Assembly: GCF_002878395.1 (NCBI RefSeq)
Contig: NC_061115.1
Span: forward strand, 218,257,639 to 218,321,638
Source of the DNA: Capsicum annuum
Taxonomy: Eukaryota; Streptophyta; Magnoliopsida; Solanales; Solanaceae
Direction of reading: 5' to 3'
Length of the DNA stretch: 64,000 nucleotides
In this document: piece after piece, positions 52,618-64,000 of the stretch
Position numbering within the stretch: position 1 is the stretch's first letter
Layout of the letters: the number at the start of each line of letters is the position of its first letter
The notes under the pieces: generated by a model
The model's database searches: none
What the model saw: only the letters and a program-made list of their open reading frames with translations
Told to the model about the DNA's origin: nothing
Made by a program: the position numbers and the translations under genes

Positions 52618-54476
52618 GTACACGTACTATACCAAGTATATAATAATGACACCAACATAAAGGGCAAACCACTTTGCATAAATTCAAGGTTATGTTTGTA
52701 TTAATTTAATCAAATAAATGATTGTCTTCTTTTTCTTTTTCTGTTTCTTTTCCTTTTTTTTCTCATTTGTTGTTAAATATTTTTTTTTAGATTTGATTAT
52801 TTTATATTTATATCGAAAAATGTAATTTTAGAAGAAAAAAAATCTCTATCAAAAGTGACATTATTTTTAAGATTTAATCTCGAGAAAAAGACACCCAACA
52901 ACTATAATTATATTAACATATTCAATATAATTTTATGAGCAGAGATATTAAATGGTGGCTAATGGCTTGTACACAATCTTACATCTACTTGGTGTAAATA
53001 GAGAAAGTACTTCCAACAAATCGCTAAAGTAAAACATATCAAAATAAATATAAAAAAATATAATTAAAAAATAATATAACGAAAACATCAACTAATAATA
53101 AAGAAAAGGACATGTAACTTTGAATAAATTCCATGTTATCTTTAAGCTAAGTTAATCACATTATGAGTGTTCTCTTTTTTTTCTCTTTGAGGGGTGGGAG
53201 GTAGATTTAATATTCTATATTCATTTTTGAAATTTGAATAATTTAAATTCTTTGCAGAAGTGTAATATAAAATACTCATTTTCAAATTTAAATCCAAAAT
53301 TTAATTTAAGAAGGAAGAAATACTCATTTATCATAATCTTTCTTTTTACTCTAATTCAATCACAATAATGATGATTTGTTTTCTCTTTATTTTGTCTAGA
53401 TAAAGTAGGTGTGAAAGTAATCCATAATTATGTCACTTCTTTTGTCCTTTTTTTCTTTAGGAATTTTAATTCTTTTATTTTACATGTTTAATATTACTAT
53501 TTTATTAAAAAAAATTTGCGAACATCTTTATTATAACATCGCTATTTTCTATCAGCACAAGCCCAGAATAATGTTATGTACTAAAAAAGCGATTAAATTT
53601 TGTTGCTAAGATTTAAACGCTGATTTCTCTCATAATGTTATTTATATTATTGACTGTTAGGCCAAATCGATACAACTATTAATTGTAAAGCTCTAACATG
53701 CTGTAATAATAACATAAAAATGTAACTAAATTGATCCAAATTATATACTTTTTTTTTTCTCAATTGCAACTATAATGTAAAACTATAATCATTGTCCCAC
53801 TTCCCATTTTTGGTCCATTATAATGTTTTTTAATGTATATTAACTGGTTTTTCTACATGAGAATATTATTCTTGTTCAATGTACTGTTAAAGTAATATAC
53901 CAAAAAAAATAAATATAAATAGTTACTTGGAAATGTGCACACATGTTGAACCTGTCATGATTTTTAAATATTCTATAAAATTCCAACATTTTCTTTTCTC
54001 TTTTTCTTTCCATGCCCATGTAAGAAAAAAATACATTATATCGGATAACGCCAATATTCTGCCAGTACAACGATGATCTACGAGGGGGCTACAAATCGGT
54101 GTTATGATCGAACATAACATTTGTTTGATTGATTTATTTTAAGAAATTGGATTGCACTCTTGATACCAGCTATCATTTTTACATGATGATAAGCGTTTGA
54201 TCCTATCATAATTATCTTAAAATTAAATTCAATTATCAATAATCAATGGTGTGATAATCATAAAAGATAAAGCAAATAATCTTTTTTTTTTTCAAGTTAT
54301 ATTATATGATTATTACACTGCTTGTAAATCATTTTCAAGTTATGGTTAGGTAATTTAAACTTCAAGTGAAAACATAAAAAAGTAAAACTTATGATTATTA
54401 TAGGAGTAAATTTGGGACAAAGAATTAGTAATTATTTCTAATCTTTTTGGTATTTTTAATTATCTAAATAAACAAA

Positions 54477-54522
<46 letters not shown>

Positions 54523-56209
54523 TTCATCTAAACTTTTCTTACTACCATACTAAATGTATGAAATATTAATTTTACTTCAAATGATAAGATAAAAGAAGGA
54601 AAAAGAAAAAAAATTACTTAATTTATATGGTTCTTCTTGTTGAAGGATAAGGTATAACATCCCATTATTATATGACAACAAAAAAAAAAATCTTACAAAT
54701 GAAGTTTGTTTGTTGCTCTAATTAAGGCACAATATCCATCAATCATGTCAAAGAAAAGCCACAAAAAAAATGTAAAAAAGAATTAGCAAATATTTTTTTT
54801 AATTTTTTTTATTCTCTTTTATTTAAGAGATTAAATCGCGATTTTTTTGTCTGAGCATAGCTAATCTGCATCTTTACATATATATCGATTTTCCCAAACT
54901 TCTCTTCGACATAGTTTTCAGATTGACGTACTTTATGCAGCTTTGAATTTACCTGATAAAGATTTTCAATACCTTAGGATCATTATAATTACGATTATTA
55001 TTCACTTGGACCTTAGTGCAGTTGATTTTTCTACCACTAAGTTATATCTAACGTAAGACAACTTTTAGAACTTCGAGAATTCTCTAATAAAAAATCATAA
55101 CTCCGTCACTACGTCAGATAACACCTATATATAGCAAAGGCTGACTCTACTATAGCACTCGTGATTTGAACTTATCTATTTGTTTTCAATCATTATTCAT
55201 TCGTGAATTTTTGACAAATTTTCGTCTTTATACATACTTGATTATTTCTTTAATTATTTTTTTATAATCATAATAAATGAGGCAGCTTTCATGCAGTTCG
55301 ATTAAATCCACATAATATCTTTCACCTTCTACCATGCACTAACAATATTTATTTTTTGTTGAGACAAATAATATGCTGTACCAAATATATGTTTGTCTTA
55401 GAAAATGGTATATGTGACAATATTTTTGTGGACCAAAAGAAAATTTTCATAGTGTAGCTCAACGACAAAGTTTTATTTTCCCCATACTACATACAGTATT
55501 TGTACTATTTTTTTTTCTAATTTTGAATCTCCTAGAATTTAGCAATCATTTATTTTATTAAAAAATAAAAAAAATTCATAGTTGAAAAATATTTTTTTTT
55601 GTTCTTTTGTTTCGAAAGGGGTTGTTGGCGCACTAAAATTATTATTAACCGCTCCGTCAGCAAAGTTGATATAATATGACATTCATGATGGAGGGCAAGT
55701 TGACGAGGGCATGAATCGAAAAGAAGACCGACAACCTTTTACAGAGTTAGAAGTTTAGATATATTTTCCGTTGAAATTTAATAACTTTTACTTAAATGGG
55801 GTATTTATGTTAAAGAAATTCGTTAAATATGTGCAAGTATTAGAGAAGTTTAGATCTTAGTTGTTAATACTTGATCGAATTCGTAATTTTCAAAATTCAG
55901 AATCCACAAAGTTATTATATATCCTAGTTCAGCTCCGTACCAAATATATCCTAAATATAAATAATTTTAGGATAAAATTTTTTATTTATTTATCAAACAT
56001 TTGAAAATAAACAAGAATACTGCATATTTTTCAAAAAATCATTTTTTTTCTTTCTTGCTCCATTGGAAATTGTGATTTATACATAAAAGTATATCCTTTG
56101 AAGGAAGCGCTTTTCCTGAAAGAATCTTATACGACACAAAATCAAATTAGTCAAATATTAATGCAGATATCGAGTATTAAATTGAAAATTAAAAAGAAAA
56201 AAAAACACA
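52618..56209. other. Long AT-rich intergenic stretch, no gene seen
   Basis: Contains a (TA)n tract at about 54479-54520 set between 'aaacaaaccaa' and 'ttggttcatct' (imperfect palindrome). The ORFs on the minus strand (53876-54120) are short, in overlapping frames and without family signatures. Confidence 0.5.
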
Positions 56210-56437
56210 TGTTATAAACTAATAAAGAATAAAGAAGAAGAGTAGAGAGAACACGGAGAGTATTTGTTATTTCTCTTGAGGGAAGAATTATAATGAGGGA
56301 AAACACTTTTATTTATAGGGGAAAACTAATCTTGGGGTTTGTAATTTTTTCATAAATAGATATACACAATATATGGTAAAGTAGATCTTCACTATATATG
56401 GTAAAATAGACATTCAATATATGGTACATTTATAACA
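56210..56437 (-). repeat. Copia LTR (3' LTR of the minus-strand element)
   Basis: 228 bp, TG...CA, preceded on the minus strand by a polypurine 'caagggggag' (56438-56447). Minus-strand start TGTTATAAATG and end TTTATAACA match the family of the 6546-9340 element, with a diverged middle. A 'cctataaataaa' TATA box lies at about 56309-56320. Confidence 0.8.
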
Positions 56438-57098
56438 CTCCCCCTTGAATGTCTAATTGATAGATAATACGCATAGATGCTGCCTCATTAAAAACTTTAC
56501 AAGAAAAACTCAGTGGGATAAAACCTCGTAAGGAAAAAAGAATACAACGCGTATTAATCCCCCCCAATAAGAACATCCTTGAACCTTTTCGATCTTGTGC
56601 ACCATCTTCTTAAAAATTGTAGCTGGAAGAGACTTGGTGAATAAATCAGCCACATTGTCACTTGAACGAATCTGTTATACGTTAATGTCATCATTCTTTT
56701 GGAGCTCATGTGTATAGAAAAGCTTTGGTGAAATGTGCTTCGTTCTATCTCATTTTACGAATCCTCCTTTAAGTTGTACTATGCATGCTGCATTATCTTC
56801 ATATAAAATCATGGGTACTTTGTCATATTTCGAACCACATTTTTGTCGAATGAGATATATTATGGACCTAAACCACACACATTCTCGGCTTGCTTCATGA
56901 ATAGCTATAATCTCAGCATGGTTCGATAAGGTGACTACGATAGACTGGTTTGTAGATCTCCAAGATATGGCAGGACCTCCGCATATGAACACATAGCCTG
57001 TTTGAGACTGAGCTTTATGCGGGCCAGATAAATAGCCAGCATCAGCATAACAAAAAAATCGAGACTGCAATCTTTAGAATAAAATAAACCTATATCGA
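56438..57098 (-). pseudogene. Copia RNase H and 3' end, 5'-truncated
   Basis: The minus-strand frame 57070-56750 gives YADAGYLSGPHKAQSQTGYV, FICGGPAISW, SNHAEIIAIHEASRECV and LYEDNAACIVQLKGGF. A frame change occurs just before it ('FYSKDCSLDFF' in another frame). After 56750 the frame is broken, and the conserved TKHI and DLFTKS regions follow in pieces. At about 57098 the sequence switches to unrelated Gag-like coding. Confidence 0.82.
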
Positions 57099-57355
57099 TA
57101 GTCCCTTTTAGCCTGAGAGTGACGACGACGTGGTCTTCTTGACCGGGCCCGCTGTCTCAGTCTCAAATTATCTTCCTTTAAACTCTTAATTTCCTGACTC
57201 TTTGTTTCATCCACGATGCCACTCTCTATATCCTTGTTGGACACAACTAACCCTTCCTTGGATTTGGTGTGATGTGGAGGACCAACCAGGAAGCCACAAA
57301 CCAGCCACCTTAAACTAATTGAACAAGAAGCAATAAATATGTTAGAGTTCAACAT
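57098..57355 (-). pseudogene. Gag-like remnant of a Tat/Ogre-type Gypsy element
   Basis: The minus-strand frame from 57355 encodes a charged, coiled-coil-like segment (SQEIKSLKEDNLRLRQRARS). It resembles the E/N/L/R-rich start of Tat-type Gag proteins in my recollection. It ends at the junction with the Copia piece. Confidence 0.45.
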
Positions 57356-57359
57356 TTTT

Positions 57360-59053
57360 CTTCAAAACCTTTTTTTCCATTTAGAAAAGATCACCGAACT
57401 CAAGAAGGGCACCTACGTATCTCTCTCCCGAAAGAGAAGAATCAGGTGTGCGTAGTTCGTGAAATCTTGCCAAAATGGCCACTTAAACTCTTTTTCCTTT
57501 TTTTTTTCTTTTTTCTTGAAACTTTAAGAAGAAAAGAAAATAACAAATTGTCAAAAGAATTGGCGAAAATCTTTTTGAATTTTTCAGGTTTAACATCCCT
57601 ATACAAAATAAAATCTATGATTACCAAAGAAAATCTTTTTGGGTTTTCAATTTTTAATTTCATATGAAAATGAAACTTACAACTATTAATGGAAATCTTT
57701 TTGTAGTTTTATTTTAAAGATGTATATGAAACACCTACTCTAAGTGAAGAGTGAAGAAAATCTTTTTGAATTTTTCAGATTCCTGTACAAAATGAAATCT
57801 ATGATTATCGAAGAAAATATTTTTGGATTTTCGATTTTGAATTTCATACGAAAATGAAGCTTGAACCTATTAAAGGAAAATATTTTTTTGTTGTTTTCTT
57901 TTAAAGATGTACATGAAACACCTACTTTAAATGAACAGTAAAGAAAATCTTTTTTGAATTTTTGAAATAAGATCCCCGAACCCACAATAGGCTGCCTACG
58001 TATCTCACTCCCGAGAGAGGAGAATCAGGGGTGCGTAGTTCGTCCAGATTGGACAATTAATGATTAAATAACAAACTAGACCTCGACTTAAGAGACATGA
58101 CAAAAGACAGATGATGAAAAAGTCAATGAAATCTTTTTTGGGTTTTTCAATTTGACACTTCACATAAAACTGACACCAATAAATATGAAGGAAAAATCTT
58201 TTGGTATTTTCGTTATATGATATATGAAATGTACAAAACTTCTACCATATTTTTTGAATTATAAAAGGCTCCTATTAAAAGAACTTTTTTGAAGTTTTCG
58301 AATTATGAATGCATGCTAAAGGAGACAAAGTAAAAGAAAACTTTTGATTTTTTTTTCTTTTTTTTTTTTTTTGTATAAATGAGTGCCAAAGATAAAAATA
58401 TTTTGAATTTTTGAATTGTAAAAATCAAAAGCCATAAAGAACACTAAAAACTACGAAATACTTTTTTTTTTTTCACTTTTCCGTATTTCTTGGCTACACA
58501 CTTTACTTCTAATACATGTTTTTCCCCAAATCAGTCTGTCAAATGACCACATTACCCTCAGAGATGTGTCATTTAGCACGTAGGGATGCTTTAGAGGTGA
58601 GTCTCCTACAAAGGACCAAGTGGGTTCCGCTAGGTCTCAATATGATTCAAATAAGCATGACCTAAGGGCTGACCAGCGTTGGGGTTCACTAACAAGGCTG
58701 TTCGGGGGAGCGCATGGTTGATAGTGGCTGCGAGAGCTTTCCACCCACTCCATAACACCGACGGCTCCCCCTCTTAAGATAAGGGTGACTCAACTATAGA
58801 TCATGTACAACACGTGTACTACAGACTTGTTGCGGAAAGAATGACTCAGGTTATGCACATGATGACAGATATAAAGTGGTAATATATAGGATAAAAACTG
58901 TAAACAAAGAGCATGTAAATGCACAACGGTAATAACAATGACACAAATAATAATCACAAACAATGTTTATACATCCATAATACCAAAAAAGCCGATACGA
59001 CTCCAAAAATAAGCTCGAATTATGAAAAGTCTTCCCAGCGGAGTCGCCAAAGC
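57360..59053 (-). mobile_element. Internal leader region of a Tat/Ogre-like LTR retrotransposon
   Basis: Two diverged copies of a roughly 600 bp unit begin at about 57380 and 57965. Each has the phrase 'gcctacgtatctcactcccg' (or a close variant) and 'gaatcaggggtgcgtagttc', which I associate with Ogre/Tat elements. Next to the LTR is a primer-binding site (minus strand TGGCGACTCCGCTGGGAA, about 59032-59049). Small open frames (57442-57663 and others) have no recognisable domain. Confidence 0.6.
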
Positions 59054-61072
59054 TATCACACCCCTTTTTCCAAAAAGATTAGTTTTACGGTTAGAAAGGG
59101 TTTTTATTATTAAGTGACAAAAAGATGAAAATGTTATTCCGAGAAGGATCTTTTACAATTAAATTCAGAGTCTCCACTTGACATAAAATTGGGTGTGCCA
59201 AGTCACCTTTGCAAATTCTTTTTCAAAACAGTTTGACTCTAAAAACTGATCTGCGAACAGAGATTCCGGCTAAGGAATTCTGTTGACCGAGGGAAAGGTG
59301 TTAGGCACCCCTCGATCCCGTGGTTCGACCACGGTCTCTTGGTGGAAAGTATCAGCTAATTTGACACCACAAATGTATAAAACACAAAAAAAAAAATACG
59401 CAAAATAATCAATCAAACAAAACAATTCAAAGTTTAATGTCCAGTCCGATTATACAGTCCGACATAGAAAAAGTACAGAAATGTAAACCTACTCTATTCT
59501 AAGCTAATCCTAAACTACGATCCATGGCTTTACTCCATGCCTCGGGCCTTGATCACGAACTTCCATCAAACACATAATACGTCGGGGCATTCTCCGGTGA
59601 ATAAGTATATGAAACCTCGGGGCATTCCCTGGCAAATGAATATAATTTCAAATCTTATGCGATAAAGAAGAAAGAACGATTCACACTCTCAACAAATCAC
59701 CATTTCTAAGTTTGCCTACCCAACTTAAACATTTTTTCCTATTCAATTCAATGACATATCACCTTCAACATCCATAATGAATCAAAATACCATAACATTC
59801 ATTTTTGTCAATTTTCGATTCCCATTTTCCAAATAACCAATTTTAATTCTTAATGAGATATTATTTCATAACACAACCCATAATCAATCATAATCAAGGA
59901 TATCAAACACCGAATCACAATAACCAATAATTTACCTTATCACATATCAACTAACACACCGTATTCAATTCAAAGCATCAAACACGACAAATAACGAAAT
60001 CAAAAAGAGAAGGAAAAGAATTGGACCTCAATTCGAAGATTTTGAACTTTAGTATTAACCGGGTGAAGAGACGAAATCCACGACCGGACCTCGGATTGAA
60101 CTTTCTCAACCAACGGAACCAAATCGATATCAAAACCGAGGAAAGATCAGCCACTGATCCCACGATGACTGGATCCCGATAGAACTTGGACTACCAAATC
60201 AGAACCGTGTTAGGTGTCACCGCTTCATTCATTTTTCCGATGGACATTATCGGAGTAGAATTAGTTAGAGTCAACTTCGATTGGGACTTGGCCGGAATCG
60301 AACGAAGGATGGATTTGGAGTATTTCGTCACTGTTTTTGGGGGTTTAGAGCGTATTTGGTCAGTTTTGTTTCCAGGGGTGTTTTCGATATTGTAACAGTA
60401 ACCACGGGGTGATTCTGGCGATGATTTTGCCGGAAAAAGCTGGACCAACACCTGTTTCTTTTTACTTTCTCTATTCCATTCTCTCCCTATTTTTATCTAT
60501 CTCTTCTCCGATCAAATCTCCTCTTCTCTCAATTTCTCTATCTCTCTCTCTCGGTCTCTTTCTCTTCCCCCCCTCTCTCTTTTCTCAATTCCAGATTACT
60601 CTCTAGCTCACTGTGTGTATGAGTGTATTAGTGTGTGTATGGATGGAATGATAAAAATGGAGTGGTGTCTTTTTTGTGAGGTGTACCCGTGGGGCCCACT
60701 ATTCAAAAATAGGAATTGTATTAGTAGTATTTTGTTCAGGGAAATATTCCCTGTGGGCCCTTATTTTTTGTGTTCATCCATATCTATGTGAATAGATATT
60801 ATGTGATGTATAAATTAGTGGACCCCTCCCTATTTTGTTGTTAGTGTGTTGGTTAAAAAGGAATCAATAAATGTGAAGGGGTGGTAACGTGAGTGGGGGG
60901 TGGGGTAGTGGTTAGGATGAGATAAAACAAGATAAAATTTGTTAGAAATTTTGTTAAGGATTGTTATTTTTTGTATTTTGGTTGGTATAATCACATGGAA
61001 GGGGGTGTATAGTAACGTGAGCTAAAAATGGATAAAATTGGACTTTGGGAGGGACAAAATTAGTTGTCTACA
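59054..61072 (-). repeat. Long LTR of the Tat/Ogre-like element
   Basis: About 2.0 kb. On the minus strand it starts TGTAGACAACTAATTTTG after a polypurine 'caaaggggacatgt' (61073-61087). It ends near 'aaaaaggggtgtgatagc', just before the primer-binding site. The first 36-850 nt of this LTR are repeated at 63150-63956. Frames at 60186-60606 are not supported as genes. Confidence 0.6.
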
Positions 61073-61570
61073 ACATGTCCCCTTTGAATGTAAACACAGA
61101 GTATTTTCAGACAAAGAAGTAGACACGAGACAGAAATTTATATGAAACAGAAGGAAGGAGGGAAACCAAGTCTTGATTTTGACATCATACTCATCCCTAG
61201 TTATGAGATAATCAAGTCACAGGTATCTCAAAGAGTTTGAAGAAAAGTGGACTATACCGAGTTGGAGAGTCGAGTGAGGTTCCATCGAGGTTCTGGTCCG
61301 CAGTTCTGTCATTACATCAAAATGAAAATTACAAATTAAAACATAAATGAAATTACAAAAATCCTATCTATGCAGCTTGTTTTGGACTCTTGACTTGAGT
61401 TTCATCACCCTATTCTTCAGACGGGTTCCTGACTTGCAATTTCTTCAACTTGTTGCTTGGCTTTCAATTTCTTCACCTTGTTGCTTGACTTTTAATTCCT
61501 TTACCCTGTTCTTCAGGCGAGCTCCTGACTTATAATTTCCTCAGCTTCCAATTTCATCACCCTGTTCTTC
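61073..61570 (-). mobile_element. 3' non-coding end of the LTR element
   Basis: Follows the polypurine tract away from the LTR. It carries coarse repeats 'caccctgttcttcaggcg' and 'gctcctgac', which look like older relatives of the minisatellite units next to it. Confidence 0.45.
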
Positions 61571-63066
61571 AGGCGGGCTCCTGAAACCAAAATTAAAACT
61601 AGAAAAAAAAGTTATCCCGAACAAAGATTATGATAAAGAAGGATTTCATGTTTTGAAAGTATGGTCCCNNNNNNNNNNNNNNNNNNNNNNNNNNNNNNNN
61701 NNNNNNNNNNNNNNNNNNNNNNNNNNNNNNNNNNNNNNNNNNNNNNNNNNNNNNNNNNNNNNNNNNNNTAGGAGGGTCCTGAACAGAAAGTAAAATCCCA
61801 TTTTTCAGGAGGGTCCTGAACAGAAAGTAAATTCCATTTTCCAGGAGGGTCCTGAATAGAAAGTAAATTCCATTTTCCAGGAGGGTCCTGAATAGAAAGT
61901 AAATCTCATTTTCCAGAAGGGTCCTGAACAGAAAGTAAAATCCCATTTTTCAGGAGGTTCCTGAATAGAAAGTAAATCCTATTTTTCAGGAGGGTCCTGA
62001 ACAAAAAGTAAAATCCCATTTTCCAGGAGGGTCCTGAACAGAAAGTAAATTCCATTTTCCAGGAGGGTCCAGAACAGAAAGTAAATCCCATTTTCCAGAA
62101 AGGTCCTGAACAGAAAGTAAAATCCCATTTTTCAGGAGGTTCCTGAATAGAAAGTAAATCTTATTTTTCAGGAGGGTCCTGAATAGAAAGTAAAGTTCCA
62201 TTTTTCAGGAGGGTCCTGAACAGAAAGTAAATTCCATTTTTCAGGAGGGTCCTGAACAGAAAGTAAAATCCCATTTTTCAGGAGGGTCCTGAACAGAAAG
62301 TAAAATCCCATTTTCCAGGAGGGTCCTGAATAGAAAGTAAAATCCCATTTTTCCAGGGTTGTCTTGAACAGAAAGTAAATTCCATTTTCCAGGAGGGTCC
62401 TGAACAGAAAGTAAATCCCATTTTTCAGAAGGGTCCAGAACAGCAAGTAAAATCCCGTTTTTTAGGAGGTTCCTGAATAGAAAGTAAATCCTATTTTTCA
62501 GGAGGGTCCTGAATAGAATGTAAAGTCCCATTTTTCAAGAGGGTCCTGAACAGAAAGTAAAGTCCCATTTTTTAGGAGGGTCCTGAATAGAAAGTAAAAT
62601 CCCATTTTTCAGGAGGGTCTTGAACATAAAGTAAAATCCCATTTTTCAGGAGGGTCCTGAACAGAAAGTAAAATCCCATATTTTAGGAGGGTCCTGAACA
62701 GAAAGTAAAGTCCTATTTTTTAGGAGGGTCCTGAACAGAAAGTAAAATCCCATTTTCCAGGAGGGTCCTGAGCATAAATTAAATTTCTATTTTTCAGGAG
62801 GGTCCTGACCATAACGTAAAATCTCATTTTTCAGGAGGGTCCTGAACAGAAAATAAAATTCTCATTTTCCAGGAGGGTCCTGAGTAGAAAGTAAATTTCC
62901 ATTTCTCAGGAGGGTCCTGAACAGAAAGTAAAATCCCATTTTCCAGGAAGGTCCTGAACATAAAGTAAAATCCCATTTATCAGGAGGGTCCTGAACAGAA
63001 AGTAAAATCCCATTTTTCAGGAGGGTCCTGAACAGAAAGTAAAATTCCATTTTTCAGGAGGGTCTT
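61571..63066 (-). repeat. 37 bp minisatellite with an assembly gap
   Basis: About 35 visible units of 'caggagggtcctgaacagaa' plus 'agtaaaatcccattttt'. The array contains 100 N (61669-61768), so its true length is unknown. The minus-strand frames through it (RTLLKNGIYFLF repeats) only reflect the period, which is not a multiple of three in all units. An about 80 bp flank ('gaacaaagattatgataaag') occurs on both sides (61589-61668 and 63068-63148). Confidence 0.88.
61669..61768. other. Assembly gap
   Basis: Exactly 100 N, a conventional placeholder for a gap of unknown size. It lies within the minisatellite, which explains the failed assembly. Confidence 0.98.
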
Positions 63067-63149
63067 GAAACCAAAATTAACTAGAACGAAATTTATCCCG
63101 AACAAAGATTATGATAAAGAAGGATTTCATGTTTTGAAAGTATGGTCCC

Positions 63150-63956
63150 ATTTTCTAGAATTTTTATCGGAATAGAATTGGTTAGAGTCAACTTCGACTG
63201 GGACTTGGCCGAAATCGAATGAAGGATAGATTTGGAGTATTTGGTCACTGTTTTGGGGGGTTTGGAGCGTATTTGGTCAGTTTTATTTCCAGGGGTGTTT
63301 TCCGATGTTGTAACAGTAACCACGGGGTGATTCCTACGATGATTTTGCCGGAAAAAGCTGGACCAACACCTGCTTCTTTTTACTTTCTCTTTTCTATTCT
63401 CTCCCTATTTTTATCTATCTTTTCTCTGATCAACTCTCCTCTTCTCGTAATTTCTCTCTCTCTCTCTCTCGGTCTCTTTCTCCTCTCTCTCTCCCTTTTC
63501 TCAATTCTAGATTACTCTCTAGCTCACTGTGTGTATGAGTGTATTAGTGCGTGTGTGGATGGAATGATAAAAATAGAGTGGTGTCTTTTTTGTGAGGTGT
63601 ACCTGTGGGGCCCACTATTCAAAAATAGGAATTGTATTAGTAGTATTTTGTTCAGGGAATTATTCCCTGTGGGCCCTCATTTTTTGTGTTCATCCATATC
63701 TATGTGAATATATATTATGTGATGTATAAATTAGTGGACCCCTTCCTATTTTGTTGTTAGTGTGTTGGTTAAAAAGGAATCAAAAAATATGAAGGGGTGG
63801 TGACGTGAGTGGGGGTTGGGGTAGTGGTTAGGATGAGATAAAACAAGATAAAATTTGTTAGGAATTTTGTTAAGAGTTGTTATTTTTTGTATTTTGGTTG
63901 GTATAATCACATGGAAGGGGGTGTGTGGTAAGGTGAGATAAAAATGGTAAAATTGT
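63150..63956 (-). repeat. Truncated second LTR copy
   Basis: Closely matches 60222-61036, including 'ccaggggtgttttc', 'gccggaaaaagctggaccaa' and 'ggaagggggtgt'. Homology ends abruptly at 63150 (joined to the minisatellite flank) and near 63956. The frame 63219-63707 is the same non-coding LTR sequence. Confidence 0.8.
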
Positions 63957-64000
63957 TAGCACAAATAATATGATTAAAGACATAATTTTCTGATAATCAG

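Noticed and set aside
57442..57985. Small ORFs with long K/F-rich runs
   Set aside because: Lie in the non-coding leader repeats of the LTR element; mirror frames occur on both strands.
60186..60606. Gene in the right-hand LTR region
   Set aside because: The same sequence recurs at 63219-63707 as part of a repeated LTR; frames are not conserved between the copies and have no domain.

Overview
The window is plant nuclear DNA, most likely from a member of the Solanaceae (tomato, potato, pepper, tobacco group). The evidence is split genes with plant-type GT-AG introns, a plant-type four-exon actin, and repeats I recognise as Solanaceae types: TS/SolS-type tRNA SINEs, Au-SINE, RTE-type LINEs with (TTG)n tails, Stowaway MITEs and Tat/Ogre-like Gypsy elements. 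I cannot name the species. Most of the 64 kb is transposon-derived or AT-rich non-coding DNA. There is one assembly gap of 100 N (61669-61768).

Six protein-coding genes can be supported. On the left are a small HMA-fold protein (minus strand, 3373-3600) and a KIN17 homologue (plus strand, intronless CDS at 13890-15077 behind an inferred 2.7 kb leader intron). In the middle are very-long-chain enoyl-CoA reductase (plus, 4 exons, 18959-26497, 310 aa), actin (plus, 4 coding exons, 31647-33740, 377 aa) and dolichyl-phosphate glucosyltransferase ALG5 (minus, 10 exons, 35661-43021, 335 aa). On the right is an unrecognised intronless gene that looks conserved (minus, 50489-51214, 241 aa). I built the exon models by hand; every junction is GT-AG and in phase. 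Actin and ALG5 are convergent. The genes are not an operon and share no pathway beyond general housekeeping: two act at the ER (fatty-acid elongation, N-glycan precursor synthesis), one in the cytoskeleton, one in nuclear DNA/RNA metabolism.

Layout: 1-10.9 kb is a repeat-rich block containing a duplicated segment, the second copy of which is split by a SINE and a complete but defective Copia element (6546-9340, with matching LTRs and target duplication). 11-15.4 kb is KIN17. 16.7-18.75 kb is a duplicated segment carrying a Mutator-like element. 19-26.5 kb is the enoyl-CoA reductase gene, with introns full of nested insertions. 27-30 kb is a MITE/SINE field. 30.4-33.9 kb is actin, and 33.9-34.6 kb a 3' tandem array. 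35.6-43.0 kb is ALG5. 43.2-50.4 kb is AT-rich DNA with hAT, Mutator-like and Stowaway MITEs and a box-B minisatellite. 50.5-51.2 kb is the unknown gene. 51.2-56.2 kb is AT-rich intergenic DNA. 56.2-64 kb is Copia plus Tat/Ogre-like LTR retrotransposon debris with a 37 bp minisatellite.

I found no microbial-style system. The most interesting signals are structural: first introns of three genes that look expanded by tandem duplication across the exon-1 splice donor, a KIN17 zinc finger with both histidines changed to tyrosine, two tandem arrays built from tRNA/SINE box-B pieces, an organellar rRNA fragment inside a SINE inside an intron, and an unusual AT-rich repeat family with an internal minisatellite.
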